64,000 nt of DNA from Phorcus lineatus (Eukaryota; Mollusca; Gastropoda; Trochida; Trochidae), in NCBI GenBank assembly GCA_921293015.1, contig OV121090.1, forward strand, positions 37,917,082 to 37,981,081. The letters run 5' to 3'. The notes beneath the pieces are model-generated. The model saw nothing but the letters and a program-made list of their open reading frames with translations. It was not told the DNA's origin and made no database searches. Shown in pieces: positions 24,401 through 32,400 of the stretch. Position 1 is the first letter of the stretch. Every line of letters begins with the position of its first letter. The translations under genes were made by a program, and so were the position numbers.

Positions 24401-27400
24401 TTTGCGTGACCATGTAAGTAATTCACTCTGGTCAACCTCAGAAATCCTGGTGTTAATATGATATGGTGCTCTTGTATAGCATTTGCTTACACGTACCTGA
24501 AATAGACTTCAAATAGTACGGATGAATTTTCTTTTAACATTTGTTCCTTTTTTAAAAATTTAAATGTTCTTGTTAAAGATGTTAGTTTTATTTGAAAATT
24601 TGTTTTTTAATTTGTTGATAAATTTTTGAAGTTATTTTATAATCATATTTGACAAAGTCTGAACAAAATTGGGCCACAAGATGAGATAAACGCTATCGTT
24701 CTAATTTTCCCTGAGTTGACCCTGGAGAAAAAGGTGTTATGAAAATGTCAACAACAAAAATTTAAAATCCTGAAGGAGTCTGCAATCAACCATGGCATCC
24801 TATAATTTCTTAAAACTAGTTTTTAACCAGAGAAACATTTAACAACCCTACATTTTGATAGGGTTGGCAGTGTTTTGCTGCTTTCATCAATACTGAAACC
24901 TGTTCAGTAGAAAAGAATTTATAAAAGGCATAATCCTGGCCCTGTTTTTTCAGTCTCTGTTACAAGAAAGTTCCTATGTGCAATTATCATCATGAACTTT
25001 GAATTGAAGCATATGTAAATCGAATGTCATAACAAGGCTCTAACCTCTCGCGTGTTCCTCTGTAGCACTGATTCAGTTCACACAGCCGGTGTTTGTGCGG
25101 CGCGAAGACCCCAACTCTAGGGCAAACACCATCAAACAGATCCGGGAGCGGGGGCAATCAGGGGGGCAGTGGCCCCAAGTCCTCATCTTCCCCGAGGGCA
25201 CCTGCACCAACAGGTCCTGTCTCATCACATTCAAACCAGGTATAGTTGCTCATCTACATCTATATGCAAGTGGAGAAGAAGTTCATATATTTCAATTACA
25301 ATCCTTTAAACTGGCTACCTGGGCCTAGATTTACAAAGCTTTCTCAGGGCTAAGATTATTGAAACCCGATGTTAATGCATTGCACTGAAGACTTTCTTTT
25401 AAAATAAGGCCACGGGATATTTCTGTATTATGAGAAGATTGTCATCTCTTTTTATGAAACTTTACATTTACATGAAGAAAGAAAGGAACTAGGATCTTTA
25501 GATAACTTCCTCTTTCTCGCAGAGAGTGATTCTGATCTGTTACTTTCTCATTCTTTGAGGTTAGTTTGTAGGGAATCCTAGGGATATGTTGTCCTCAGTG
25601 ATTTCTGTTTTTGTATTGGTAGACCTATTCACTTGAATGAATTTTAAATTTTACTCATGTGTGATTCCAGGTGCATTTTACCCAGGAGTGCCGGTGCAGC
25701 CCGTGTGTTTACGCTACACCAACAGACTGGTATGTGACTCTCTACATGTTAGGGATTGTACTCATCTACCTGGTCCTCAGTACGTGACTGACCTAGATAC
25801 ATGTCACTTGACACCCTATTGTTTATATCTACTGATCACTTGACCTGCCTTGGTAACAGCTTATATCTTGAATTATTGATTCTTCTACATATCGTCTATT
25901 GTTGTGATGATATGTGGTTTCAAGTGCTTTTAATATCTATTGATTGATGCCACCTAGCTCCACGTTGCCTAAATCAGAGGCTTTGATTCTACATTTGAGT
26001 TACTATTATTGTTAAAGATATATTACTGTTTTGATAATATTTCGTTCTAAGTAAAAATTTTCAATTAACAATAATTTATTTTTAAAAACTAGTCTTAACT
26101 TTGATGTACAGGTAACTTTATCTTCAAGTCTCTATCTGAAAGTGAAATTTGTTCTCAAAAGACTTCCAAAATAAACCCCAATTCTTAGAAGAAAACTTTT
26201 TTAAATCTCTTTAATCTACTGCCTCAGATGTGAACTTGAGCTATATTTGTGTGAGCATGTTTTGTTTGCTTTGAGAAGTATGATGTCTAGATCTGAAACT
26301 TCAAGATTCAGGTTTCTTTTTAGAAAAAAGAAGGACACTTTTGTTACTATTGTAGTGTGTATCTTGTTAATGAGATTTAATTATATTTGACAGGACACCT
26401 TTACGTGGACATGGGACGGACCAAAAGCGTGAGTGATTTCTTTCCTTTTATTATCCAGGGAGCATAATTCCAGGAACTTTAAAACATAATTTCTTTCCAA
26501 CCTCGGCATGTTTCTCATATGAGCAATAGCAACTAGGAAACGGCATGATCAGTACACAATACGTTAAGATACAAACCATGCAAGTGATGCATATTGCAAT
26601 ACCTTCTTATATAATTCATTGTATTCCAATACACGTGTGTTGCAATATGCAGTGTAAGCAAAATGCTGTGTGGTCTTTTGATAATGTTTTCTTGTCAAAG
26701 CACTATTTATGTTTTGTTTGAAGGATTGTTTCAATTAATTAATTTGTCAATTAATCAAGTTTCCTCTTGCAGCTTTGCTTGTCTATGGTACACTCTGTGC
26801 CAGTTTAACAACCAGATAGAAATAGAGGTAAGTTATTTTTCAAATTAAATTTCTTACTTGACTAGTAAAAACCTTAATCCATCTCGCTAGCACTCCCTGC
26901 CAGACCGTGAACCAGTACCGTTTACAATGGCCCACCTTATGTACATGTCATTGTTATTATATAGAAATGCTACACAGACACATCCCTCATACTCATACAC
27001 AATTAATGCAAAACTAAATTGACATTATTTTTGTTTTGCTAGGCATCTTTAGTAGTGCTCACTTTAAATATTTTGTAAGGTTAACATTGCATATGTTTAG
27101 CATCGTCAAGTTCATAGAAATGTCCAGAAAATTAAACTATCTCATTCCATATGGTACTAGACAACTTGATTTCTTTATCTTTAACTATATGTAAAAATTC
27201 TGGACTTATTGTGTCAGTAAAATGTTTCAGTTCCTTCCTGTATATAATCCAAACGAAGAAGAGAAGAAAGATGCCCGATTGTTCGGAAACAATGTCAGAG
27301 CCTACATGGCAAAGTAAGTACTGTGAAAAAATGGTGATTGAACATGTAGTAAGATGACTTACATTTCTCAATTCTCATCCCAAACCTCAAAACCTCCTAG

Positions 27401-29436
27401 GGACAGCAAGATTTTTGTTAGGAATGAACAGCGTCTTCATTTCACAATAGTGACATTTTGGCATTGACTCCCATGTTGATTTCAAGCATATGATATTTTA
27501 TACTACCAACTTCTAGAATTCCTATTAAACAGCTAATTAATCCTCCTGTTTGTTAAATATCAGATACCTGAACTGTCCGATAACGGACCATACATACGAT
27601 GACTGCCGCCTGATGGTTCGAGCAGCCAGACTCAAGCTTCCCATGGAGGCTGGTTTAGTAGAATTTCAAAAACTTCATCAAAAATTAGGGTAAGTTCAAA
27701 TTTATTTTTTTTCTTTTGAGGCCTGACATGTTATGTACATTTGTAGTCTTGAATTTTTGCTCAGTCTGATTAGCGAATGATGGTGTGGAAAACTTTATCA
27801 TGTTATGATAAATATGATTCTTATTGAAACATGTACTTTTGTAGCAATCATAATGGTGAAAGTCATCCATCTAACATTAATAAATTAGGTTCAATTATGT
27901 TCGCTGGAACCCAACCATAAGTTTTCATTTCATTCAAGAATAGGATAATGTTTCCAAATTTGATTGTTCTGTTTCTAACATTTTCAATTCATTCATGAAT
28001 ATGATAATGTTTCCAAATTTGATTGTTCTGTTTCTAGCATTAATCATAAAGAGATGCAAGGGTTCTTAGAGAAGTTCAGCTCAATAGCGGAGAGAGGTCA
28101 GATAAACATAGATCAGTTTGCCAAGTACCTTCATCTGCCCAAGTCTCCTGCCTTAGAGGAAGTATTTGCATTATATGACAGGGTGAGTGATTTTTCTGTA
28201 TGTCTGGGTAGGCCTGGATATTGCCCTGAAAATTATATTGCGATATGTTTTCATCATTGCCTTTTCTGTTCTAGGACAACTCTGGCACCATTGACTTCAG
28301 GGAGTATGTGATTGGTTTATCCCTTGTGTCCGGTCCAGCCAACACGAATGATACGTTAGAGTTAGCATTCCAGGTCAGTCAGCTACCAAACGATTCAATA
28401 TTGATGAACAGTGAGAGAGTTAGAGACTTGATTGGACTGTCAGACTAATAAACTTAACCCTTTAAAAAAAAACTGCAGGTGTTTTCCATTCAATATGTTA
28501 AGAATTTAGGATTCCTATAAATTGGACACTTTAACAATTTAGCTACAAAAGTGTATATTCACTCTCTTTGCCTCAAATAGTAAAATTTTATGCCAAGTTT
28601 TGTTCAAAAATGTTTTTCTAATTATTTATCTTTATTTTGATTAATTCAAGTTATGATCAATTGCATGTGATTTAGATTCTTCAATAGCTGATGCAGTCAA
28701 TGCTTCTTCAAAATATTTTTCATATCAACATCTAAGTCTCAAGAATGTTTAGTGTACTAAGCCAATCTCATAGCCGTTGCCCCGCAGCTTGAGTTATGAA
28801 GTTATTATCAAAACTAGGATTCTATTATTAACCTTTGACCTTTGGAAAATATAGCCTTTCTTTCAATGTTTATTTTTATCTTTGGCTAATCAAAATCTTA
28901 ATCTCAAGAATGTTTGTATTTCAGTTATTTGACACTGAAGACAAGGGCTACATCAGCAAGGAGGGCTTCACAAGTATCCTGTGCAACGCCTTCAAGATGC
29001 AGCCCGACGAGGTAGAGGTGCTCTTTGACAAGGTCGACAAGGACAAGGACGACAAGATATCATTTGGTAAGGTCCTTCTCACTCCTGGTACCCAGCTGTC
29101 ATCCCATCCCAATTGATCCGTTCAGAGAGCAGATATTTGAAATAAAGCATCATGTCAATCTTATATTATATTAATTGTTAAAAGTATATAGGGGAAAAGT
29201 TGTGAAAGACCTTGTCAACTGTGCCTTGTTTCCCCCTATTTACGCATCAAAGTCAACATGACCTAATCTATCTGTCTATATTAGTGTGTTTCTGTTTGCC
29301 AGATGAATTCAAAGCCTATGCAGAAGAGAAACCAGAGTATGCAAAACTGTTCAAGACATATCACGAGCTGGTTCAGGTCCAGGGGAATGGACACATCGAC
29401 AACAACGGCACTCCTCCGAAGGCAAAGTTCGATTGA
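2955..29436 (+). CDS. LPCAT: Lysophosphatidylcholine acyltransferase (LPCAT1/2/4 family), spliced
   Basis: Acyl-CoA:lysophospholipid acyltransferase of the endoplasmic reticulum and lipid-droplet surface (Lands-cycle remodelling; vertebrate LPCAT2 also makes platelet-activating factor). Exons: 2955-3097, 4166-4383 (2a) or 17988-18211 (2b), 25066-25239, 25671-25729, 26394-26428, 26773-26827, 27231-27313, 27564-27689, 28038-28182, 28275-28373, 28925-29066, 29303-29436. All junctions are GT-AG and all phases agree; the sum is 1413 nt with 2a (470 codons plus stop) or 1419 nt with 2b. Numbered from 2955, residues 8-33 form a hydrophobic segment, motif I HSSYFD is at 90-95, motif II VRRED near 131, motif III FPEGTC at 162-167, and VPVQPV follows. 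Three EF-hand loops lie at 345-356, 382-393 and 417-428. The C-terminus KAKFD fits a KxKxx ER-retrieval signal. Human LPCAT1 and LPCAT2 are a little over 500 residues, so an upstream N-terminal exon is probably missing; an in-frame ATG at 2964 is the alternative start. Confidence 0.93.
3098..4165. other. LPCAT intron 1
   Basis: Non-coding intron of 1.07 kb between the anchor exon and catalytic exon 2a. The only structure noted is the TA dinucleotide run at 3381-3404. Confidence 0.8.
3381..3404. repeat. (TA)12 microsatellite
   Basis: Twelve uninterrupted TA units inside LPCAT intron 1, with a further interrupted ATATA stretch just upstream. Confidence 0.95.
4166..4383 (+). CDS. LPCAT: LPCAT exon 2a: catalytic motif I, LPCAT1-like version
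   Basis: Starts after TCTGTAG, ends before GTATGA, 218 nt. It takes two bases of its first codon from exon 1 and leaves one base for exon 3. It encodes an amphipathic segment, then the catalytic HxxxxD box as LAPHSSYFDA, then VVAKAESEYVPIFG. The tyrosine in the box and the KAES sequence are, as I recall the families, features of vertebrate LPCAT1. It is homologous residue for residue to exon 2b (17988-18211). Confidence 0.9.
4384..6158. other. Intron after exon 2a, proximal part
   Basis: Non-coding. Short ORFs here (for example on the minus strand near 5092 and 5732) show no family resemblance and no splice context. Confidence 0.6.
6159..6610. mobile_element. hAT-type MITE with 8-bp target duplication
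   Basis: Bounded by a direct repeat CCATCTAT (6151-6158 and 6611-6618), the 8-bp duplication expected of hAT transposons. The ends are imperfect inverted repeats, TAAGGGTGTCAC on the left and, reverse-complemented, TAGGAGTGTCAC on the right. The subterminal sequence is rich in (C/G)TATCG(T/A) motifs such as ATATCGTGATAC. No coding capacity. A likely relative lies at 44638-45002. Confidence 0.7.
6854..6873 (+). promoter_or_regulatory. Triple AGGTCA direct repeat (DR1 nuclear-receptor site)
   Basis: Three perfect AGGTCA half-sites at 6854-6859, 6861-6866 and 6868-6873, each separated by one A. DR1 spacing is the recognised target of HNF4, RXR heterodimers, PPAR and COUP-TF. It lies in the intron between catalytic exons 2a and 2b. 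Binding is inferred from the motif only. Confidence 0.65.
6962..7587. other. Intron sequence before the composite repeat
   Basis: No coding signal or repeat structure recognised. Confidence 0.6.
7588..7666. repeat. Left half of a dispersed repeat split by piggyBac
   Basis: This stretch and 13212-13285 together align with a continuous repeat at 14516-14667. Shared landmarks are GCAGTAGAG, TTTCAGC, ACCCATGGTT and GCTAGTTC on this side. The break lies exactly at TTAA (7663-7666), so the transposon jumped into an older copy of this repeat. Confidence 0.8.
8529..9300. repeat. Subterminal array of about 195-bp units, left side
   Basis: A motif resembling GCGCATGTACAAATT, followed by ACATGGAATTAAAGA and a CTTTA(C/T)GATGATATAAA stretch, recurs at about 8529, 8728, 8927 and 9117. 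Each is preceded by GCGACA(C/T)TTGTCGC-like sequence and a CTTTATT. All copies are in the + orientation. The same units recur at about 12283, 12486 and 12664 and throughout the second piggyBac copy. Confidence 0.7.
9320..9325 (-). other. Transposase polyadenylation signal
   Basis: Reads AATAAA on the minus strand, about 105 bases beyond the transposase stop codon. It is the closest canonical signal downstream of that gene. Confidence 0.55.
9428..11422 (-). CDS. piggyBac transposase (PGBD4-like), intact
   Basis: A 664-residue uninterrupted ORF, full length for the family. It opens with an acidic Asp/Ser-rich region (about residues 18-60, including a run of SD dipeptides), followed by the DDE_Tnp_1_7-type catalytic core. 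The catalytic aspartates are all present by position: D287 in CVDEGL, D366 in FMDNFYS, and D473 and D476 in GGVDRADQ, corresponding to D268, D346, D447 and D450 of the moth enzyme. Residues 586-644 form the C-terminal cysteine/histidine finger (CVVC, CSEC, CAAPC, H, C) that binds subterminal DNA in this family. It excises and inserts DNA at TTAA. The ORF lies antisense to the host LPCAT gene. No domestication sign such as loss of transposon ends is visible, so a mobile gene is the better reading. Confidence 0.95.
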   Translation of the reverse strand: MPKARRPRTRSWEGPSTSSDDDFINEVHADEASDMESTDESDSDSDSDSDGESDIDSDVEIRNIARHILAATGETATTGTSTEEEFSGFDEQYNEMDTHFDDRDNFMERWTEGPRPRGRVDLQFTGNTGLGRFIELPDNPQPVDYFGLFFHEDDYGSMAAETNRYFHQQVDDTVLKPCSRLRQWYDTNAEEMKVFVAMTIAMSLVVQRNFSEYWSSSDVTSTPFFAKCMPRDRFWLLLTYLHLNDNNQMPGRNTPQFSPINKLGYLYKRIVHRFSRIYKPHQTICVDEGLVPWKGHLSFKVYNPDKPKKYGIKAYMLCDSTNGYVCKFELYTGKTNESVSVGGKTYDLVMDLVKDYAGKGYHVFMDNFYSSVALYINLWEMGTGATGTLRGNRKGIPEKLKKAQKKQKKGDMMIYHNQDLLVVRYEDRKSVLLMSTVEDTEIVETGKKNRVTGEANTRPSIVHEYNKYMGGVDRADQMLSYTPFKMKTLKWWKRVWFHVLNVAMLNSYILYKEFSKDKTLKTSRQFRKDIVQHMITFADTEKVPSLRRRPRGRPSTSDESVLRLHGRHFPSKIQPVGKKKRLSRMCVVCSKAKRELFRRAVEESNEPVRKKKRVGKESSYECSECNVALCAAPCFRIYHTSQDCTKAYISLMSEKENEGDTQED
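12280..12720. repeat. Subterminal array of about 190-bp units, right side
   Basis: Three further copies of the same degenerate unit start near 12283, 12486 and 12664 in the same orientation as those on the left side of the transposase gene. Confidence 0.65.
12762..12878. other. Conserved GC-richer block of the piggyBac element
   Basis: Matches 22272-22388 of the second copy with one difference in 117 bases (12843 against 22353); the first 81 bases are identical. Sequence on both sides has diverged far more. It lies about 1.35 kb upstream of the transposase start codon in that gene's orientation, so a promoter, leader exon or transposase-binding role is possible. A 65-codon minus-strand ORF spans it in both copies, but the nucleotide identity alone explains that. 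Confidence 0.6.
13212..13285. repeat. Right half of the dispersed repeat split by piggyBac
   Basis: Starts with the second TTAA copy and continues the repeat interrupted at 7666. It shares GGTTTCA, GGCTTTCTCCCTG and ACTAGCAGCCATG with 14597-14667. Confidence 0.8.
13286..14515. other. Intron sequence between repeats
   Basis: No coding signal. A 17-bp unit (CCTGGATATCAGTCCAA) occurs twice in tandem at 14246-14279. Confidence 0.6.
14516..14667. repeat. Unoccupied copy of the piggyBac target repeat
   Basis: Continuous copy of the dispersed repeat whose other copy (7588-7666 plus 13212-13285) is broken by piggyBac. Where the broken copy has TTAA, this copy reads GATGCTTGCAGG, so the junction can be read directly as an empty-site relative that has drifted from TTAA. 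Confidence 0.8.
14668..17987. other. Intron before exon 2b
   Basis: Long AT-rich intron part. It contains a 120-codon + strand ORF at 17532-17894, starting just 0.46 kb before exon 2b and ending 93 bp before it, that I do not recognise. It has no splice context tying it to the gene and is probably chance. Confidence 0.55.
17988..18211 (+). CDS. LPCAT: LPCAT exon 2b: catalytic motif I, LPCAT2-like version
   Basis: Starts after TTTACTAG, ends before GTAGGT, 224 nt, with the same entry and exit phases as exon 2a. It encodes LLLWLGRCVMFVVGFHKIKV, then the catalytic box as GAPHSSFFDT, then VSKVEVASLPMLG. It aligns along its length with exon 2a but resembles vertebrate LPCAT2 more closely (FF in the box, no KAES). 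Joining 2a to 2b would shift frame and meet TAA at 18029-18031, so the two are alternatives. Confidence 0.88.
18212..20272. other. Intron after exon 2b, proximal part
   Basis: Non-coding. A G/T-rich low-complexity stretch lies around 18560-18620. No other structure seen. Confidence 0.6.
20277..22721. mobile_element. Non-autonomous piggyBac copy
   Basis: A 2.4-kb relative of the element at 7667-13211 in the same orientation, flanked by TTAA at 20273-20276 and 22722-22725. The left end starts CCCTTCCGTTGC and the right end, reverse-complemented, CCCTTAAGATGC. The transposase gene is absent. Much of the interior (about 20761-22250) is an array of around eight degenerate units spaced mostly 175-200 bp. 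Both outer ends and the 117-bp block match the autonomous copy, so it could be mobilised in trans. Confidence 0.9.
20761..22250. repeat. Array of about 190-bp units in the short piggyBac copy
   Basis: Cores resembling CATGTACAAATTTTACATGG recur near 20761, 21049, 21238, 21422, 21620, 21798, 21992 and 22176. Each is followed by GAA(T/A)(T/A)GAAG-like sequence and, where preserved, a CTTTAT-GATATAAA stretch. The spacing is close to nucleosome length. All copies are in direct orientation. Confidence 0.65.
22726..25065. other. Intron before LPCAT exon 3
   Basis: No coding signal; a G homopolymer lies near 23502. Nothing else seen. Confidence 0.6.
25066..25239 (+). CDS. LPCAT: LPCAT exon 3: acyltransferase motifs II and III
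   Basis: Accepts the single base left by either exon 2a or 2b, making a threonine codon. It encodes LIQFTQPVFVRREDPNSR (motif II, arginine for the glycerol phosphate) and FPEGTCTNRS (motif III), both diagnostic of LPCATs. It ends with one base of the glycine codon before GTATAG. Confidence 0.93.
25671..25729 (+). CDS. LPCAT: LPCAT exon 4: motif IV
   Basis: Encodes GAFYPGVPVQPVCLRYTNRL, matching the fourth acyltransferase motif of the family (VPVQPV). Flanked by TTCCAG and GTATGT. Confidence 0.93.
26394..26428 (+). CDS. LPCAT: LPCAT exon 5 (35 nt)
   Basis: Very short exon encoding DTFTWTWDGPK, the conserved TWTW segment of LPCATs. Flanked by GACAG and GTGAGT; phase fits both neighbours. Confidence 0.88.
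26773..26827 (+). CDS. LPCAT: LPCAT exon 6
   Basis: Encodes FACLWYTLCQFNNQIEIE, matching the conserved LCQF-N-IEIEF segment. Flanked by TTGCAG and GTAAGT. Confidence 0.9.
27231..27313 (+). CDS. LPCAT: LPCAT exon 7
   Basis: Encodes FLPVYNPNEEEKKDARLFGN and onward to VRAYMA, matching the LPVY-P-EEEK region of the family. Flanked by TTTCAG and GTAAGT. Confidence 0.92.
27564..27689 (+). CDS. LPCAT: LPCAT exon 8
   Basis: Encodes the PITDHTYDDCRLM segment and LPMEAGLVEFQKL, closely matching LPCAT2 (VTDHTYEDCRLM and LPMEAGLVEF as I recall it). Flanked by ATCAG and GTAAGT. Confidence 0.92.
27922..28039 (+). repeat. 59-bp tandem duplication across an acceptor site
   Basis: Two consecutive 59-bp units, 27922-27980 and 27981-28039, with a handful of differences. 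The second contains the functional acceptor of LPCAT exon 9 (TTTCTAG at 28031-28037). The first has TTTCTAA at the same place. The duplicate therefore copies the branch-point region and pyrimidine tract but not a usable AG. Confidence 0.85.
28038..28182 (+). CDS. LPCAT: LPCAT exon 9
   Basis: Encodes the stretch leading into the EF-hand region (FAKYLHLPKSPALEEVFALY) and the first two residues of EF-hand loop 1. Flanked by TTCTAG and GTGAGT. Confidence 0.92.
28275..28373 (+). CDS. LPCAT: LPCAT exon 10: EF-hand 1
   Basis: Completes a canonical 12-residue calcium loop DRDNSGTIDFRE (acidic or oxygen ligands at 1, 3, 5, 9 and 12, glycine at 6, isoleucine at 8), followed by YVIGLSLV. The exon is 99 nt and symmetric (phase 0 at both ends). 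Confidence 0.93.
28829..28841 (-). promoter_or_regulatory. DR1-like nuclear-receptor site
   Basis: Reads AGGTCAAAGGTTA on the minus strand, two half-sites with one-base spacing and one mismatch to perfect DR1. It lies 84 bp before LPCAT exon 11. It is the second DR1-type motif in this gene. Confidence 0.4.
28925..29066 (+). CDS. LPCAT: LPCAT exon 11: EF-hands 2 and 3
   Basis: Encodes loop DTEDKGYISKEG, which lacks the usual glutamate at position 12, and most of loop DKDKDDKISFDE, which has full ligands but aspartate instead of glycine at position 6. Flanked by TTTCAG and GTAAGG. Confidence 0.92.
29303..29436 (+). CDS. LPCAT: LPCAT last exon
   Basis: Completes EF-hand 3 and encodes FKAYAEEKPEYAKLFKTYHE, close to the LPCAT2 tail, then a low-complexity end finishing KAKFD and TGA at 29434-29436. 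The final five residues fit the KxKxx COPI retrieval pattern; vertebrate LPCAT1 and LPCAT2 also end in lysine-rich signals. Confidence 0.93.
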
Positions 29437-32400
29437 CGTTTGATGTTCCTGTGTTCGTGTTGGCCCTCCCTCTCGAGGACTCGTTCCACTAACTAACACC
29501 TCAGTTTCATCAAACAGAGTCCAAGGCAATTTAACAGCTGGAGATAGAAGGAAAACAAGTTCTATGGAGTTAACTTCAAGAACACCATAGAACATCTTTT
29601 CTTTTCTATCTCAGTTCTAGCTTGAAAATAGAGGAAAACAAGTTCTTTGGTTTGTCCAACCTTGAGAGACATTAAAACTTGTTCCCTTTCAGCTGAGTTC
29701 TGAAAAAAGAACGTCAGATTTGAGAAGAACGCTCTTTACATTCTCAAGATCACAAGAGATTCTGTTTTCCTCTGTTTCCTCAGCTTTCATTCAAGTTTGA
29801 AGCTTCAGATCTAAGAGAGAACAAGTTCTGTGGGGTGTTACTTTCTAGAGCTCCCTAGAACTTGATCTCCTTCATTGTGAACTGAGTTACAAATTTTCAT
29901 GTTTTTACTTTAGTCCACTTCTTTCACTCTTTAAGTTTGACATTAGAGGCTATTGTCACCCTACTGGGAGTATATTTTGCTTTAGAGGCTCTTTGTCCTT
30001 GCATCATCTTAGGTCAGTGCCATCATTGTGGTTCATAGACCTTCCTTCACTGTGCTAATCACTCAGTCGTGAGTTGAAATTCTTCTCTGCATTTGATGTA
30101 TGGTGTTGTTCACTGCTATGAATACTACAAAATACAAGAATAGATTCATTCATGCAGGAGTTCGAATATCTCTAGCAAAAGTTTTGACTATGATCTGTGA
30201 ACCTATGAAACAGTATGGAGGTTTGAATGAAAATCAGTGCTGAAGACATAAAAAGAGCTGCTTGGTCTCTGTCAACAATAATCAATTTACAGTCTTGACC
30301 ATGATCAATGCAGAATGAACGTAGCACTGGCAATATACGTACACAATGATGGAGGAATGAAAATCTAGCACAATGACACACAAGTCTTGGTAAATCTTAC
30401 CAGTTTCCCCTTTTATAAATATGGAAGCTTAGTGACAATGCACAGATGAAACAAGGTTATGAAAGAGCAGAGTAACCCTCGTGGGAGTCGTCCAGGCTAA
30501 ATGACGGTACTGTGTCGAGTTTTTTCTTCACAGTGACCTGAAACACACTCTGCACTCCTGGCCAAAAGATGCAAGGCTCATAGAGCGTAAATACTTTTAT
30601 ATCTTGTACTTTTGTACGCACAGCTGACCACATGGTAACCATGTCCTCACAGAAATATATATATACATATATATAGGGGCATTGCATATTCTTGATTGTC
30701 TCCCTTAGTTTGGGGTCATACAGAGGCATGTTCAATAGGCTGATTGTTTGTGTAAATAGTCAAACTTAACACCTTTGGTCATCATGAGACGTGTACAAAT
30801 TGCCACTTGAATATGGCTGAAACACTTTTGGGGATCATATTTGATGTGGCAGAACAGGGAAACACAGGTTGAGTCGAGAACACTCACTTCAGAATTAAAC
30901 GTTTGGCTCTGTTACAATATTGCAACATCGTAAGGGTAACATTACAAGAACGGTGCCTTTCATTAAAAAATATCTGCCATACCCCATCATTGGATGATTA
31001 ATAACATATATTACCTTGCGAAAAACAACATAAATCCTATAACAATTCAATAATGAGCGTATGTGTTCTATAGGTTTATGAGGTATATGTTTAACAAATA
31101 TTCACCCTATTGAACACGTTTCTGAACCTGTAGCTTTATGTAATGCTTATTCCAGGAGAAATAGTGTTTCAGTTACATTGGGAGGTGGTGTTTAGTAGAT
31201 GAAAACAAACCACTAGAATCTGTGAGCATTATTAAAGTTTGGAGCTGCAAGTTCATGCTTGTTGGAATAACAAAATATTTGCTCAATTATCTCCTTGATG
31301 AAATGAAGCACATTTGAATGTTCGATATTCATTTTGGTTTTTTCCTTGTTTTCATTTTTTTCAAAATATTTATGTCTGTACACTAGTTTCAGAAATGTTA
31401 AGTTAATACTACTATCATGATATGATGTAACTATTTTGTTTTTTGTTTTCTTTTCTTTTTTGTTTTTTTTTATGAAAAAATTTGTATCTACAATTACTTA
31501 CTATGAACAGTTATTATTGTTATTAATTGCTTTCTTTCATTTTATTATGTTCCTTGAATCCTCATGGGAAATTACATGGCATCTTCAAAATGAACTAATC
31601 AAATGAGTGTAGATTCGACTCGTTGGTACCAATTATGACATTCAAGAACATAGTCAATACATTGCCTCGATGCAGAAGAATAAATTAGTGTTGACATATT
31701 GAACTATATTATCACATTTAAATGTCCATATTACCTGTTTAGGACTGTTAAGTCCAATTTTCTTTAAAAGAAGTGATTCTATGACAGTTCCTACAAGTGA
31801 AGCACATAATACAATCTGAAGGATTTGAGTTACTCAAGGACTGACTGATTGCAAAAAAGCTTTCTATTGTCAGTAGGCGTTGAGATTTTTAGTTTCTAGA
31901 AATCGTAAACAATTTTTAAAATTATTTTTTATTTGTTCATGTACGGCTGCATTTATACGCCTCTGGATTGTCAGAAACAAATATGATTTCTATTTGTTGA
32001 ATAGATCTATCTTAGCTTCATTGGATTATTGTTAGTCATGCCCTAAGCATTTAGTTATCAAATGCAGAAGAATATTTTTAAATGGGTGAAGTAATGACAT
32101 AATTGAAGTAATAAAGGGAAAGTGCAAACTGAAGTAATGTAAATACTTGTTACTTTAGAGATAATAATGCTCTTCTGTTGGCTTTAATTGTATCAATCTG
32201 TGATGTTATTTTACCAGTTAGTGTTTACTCACCAGAGTTTGTATTTATAAACCAAGGGTCCTACAGGTTATTGACTCACCAAATTTTTGTTTTGTCTCCC
32301 AAATGTCCAGGAGATGATTTGCCTTTTTTTCAAAACAAGCAGCAAAATTTCTCTTCTAGAAGACACTCTGACCTCCATCAAATATGTGAATCTGATATAA

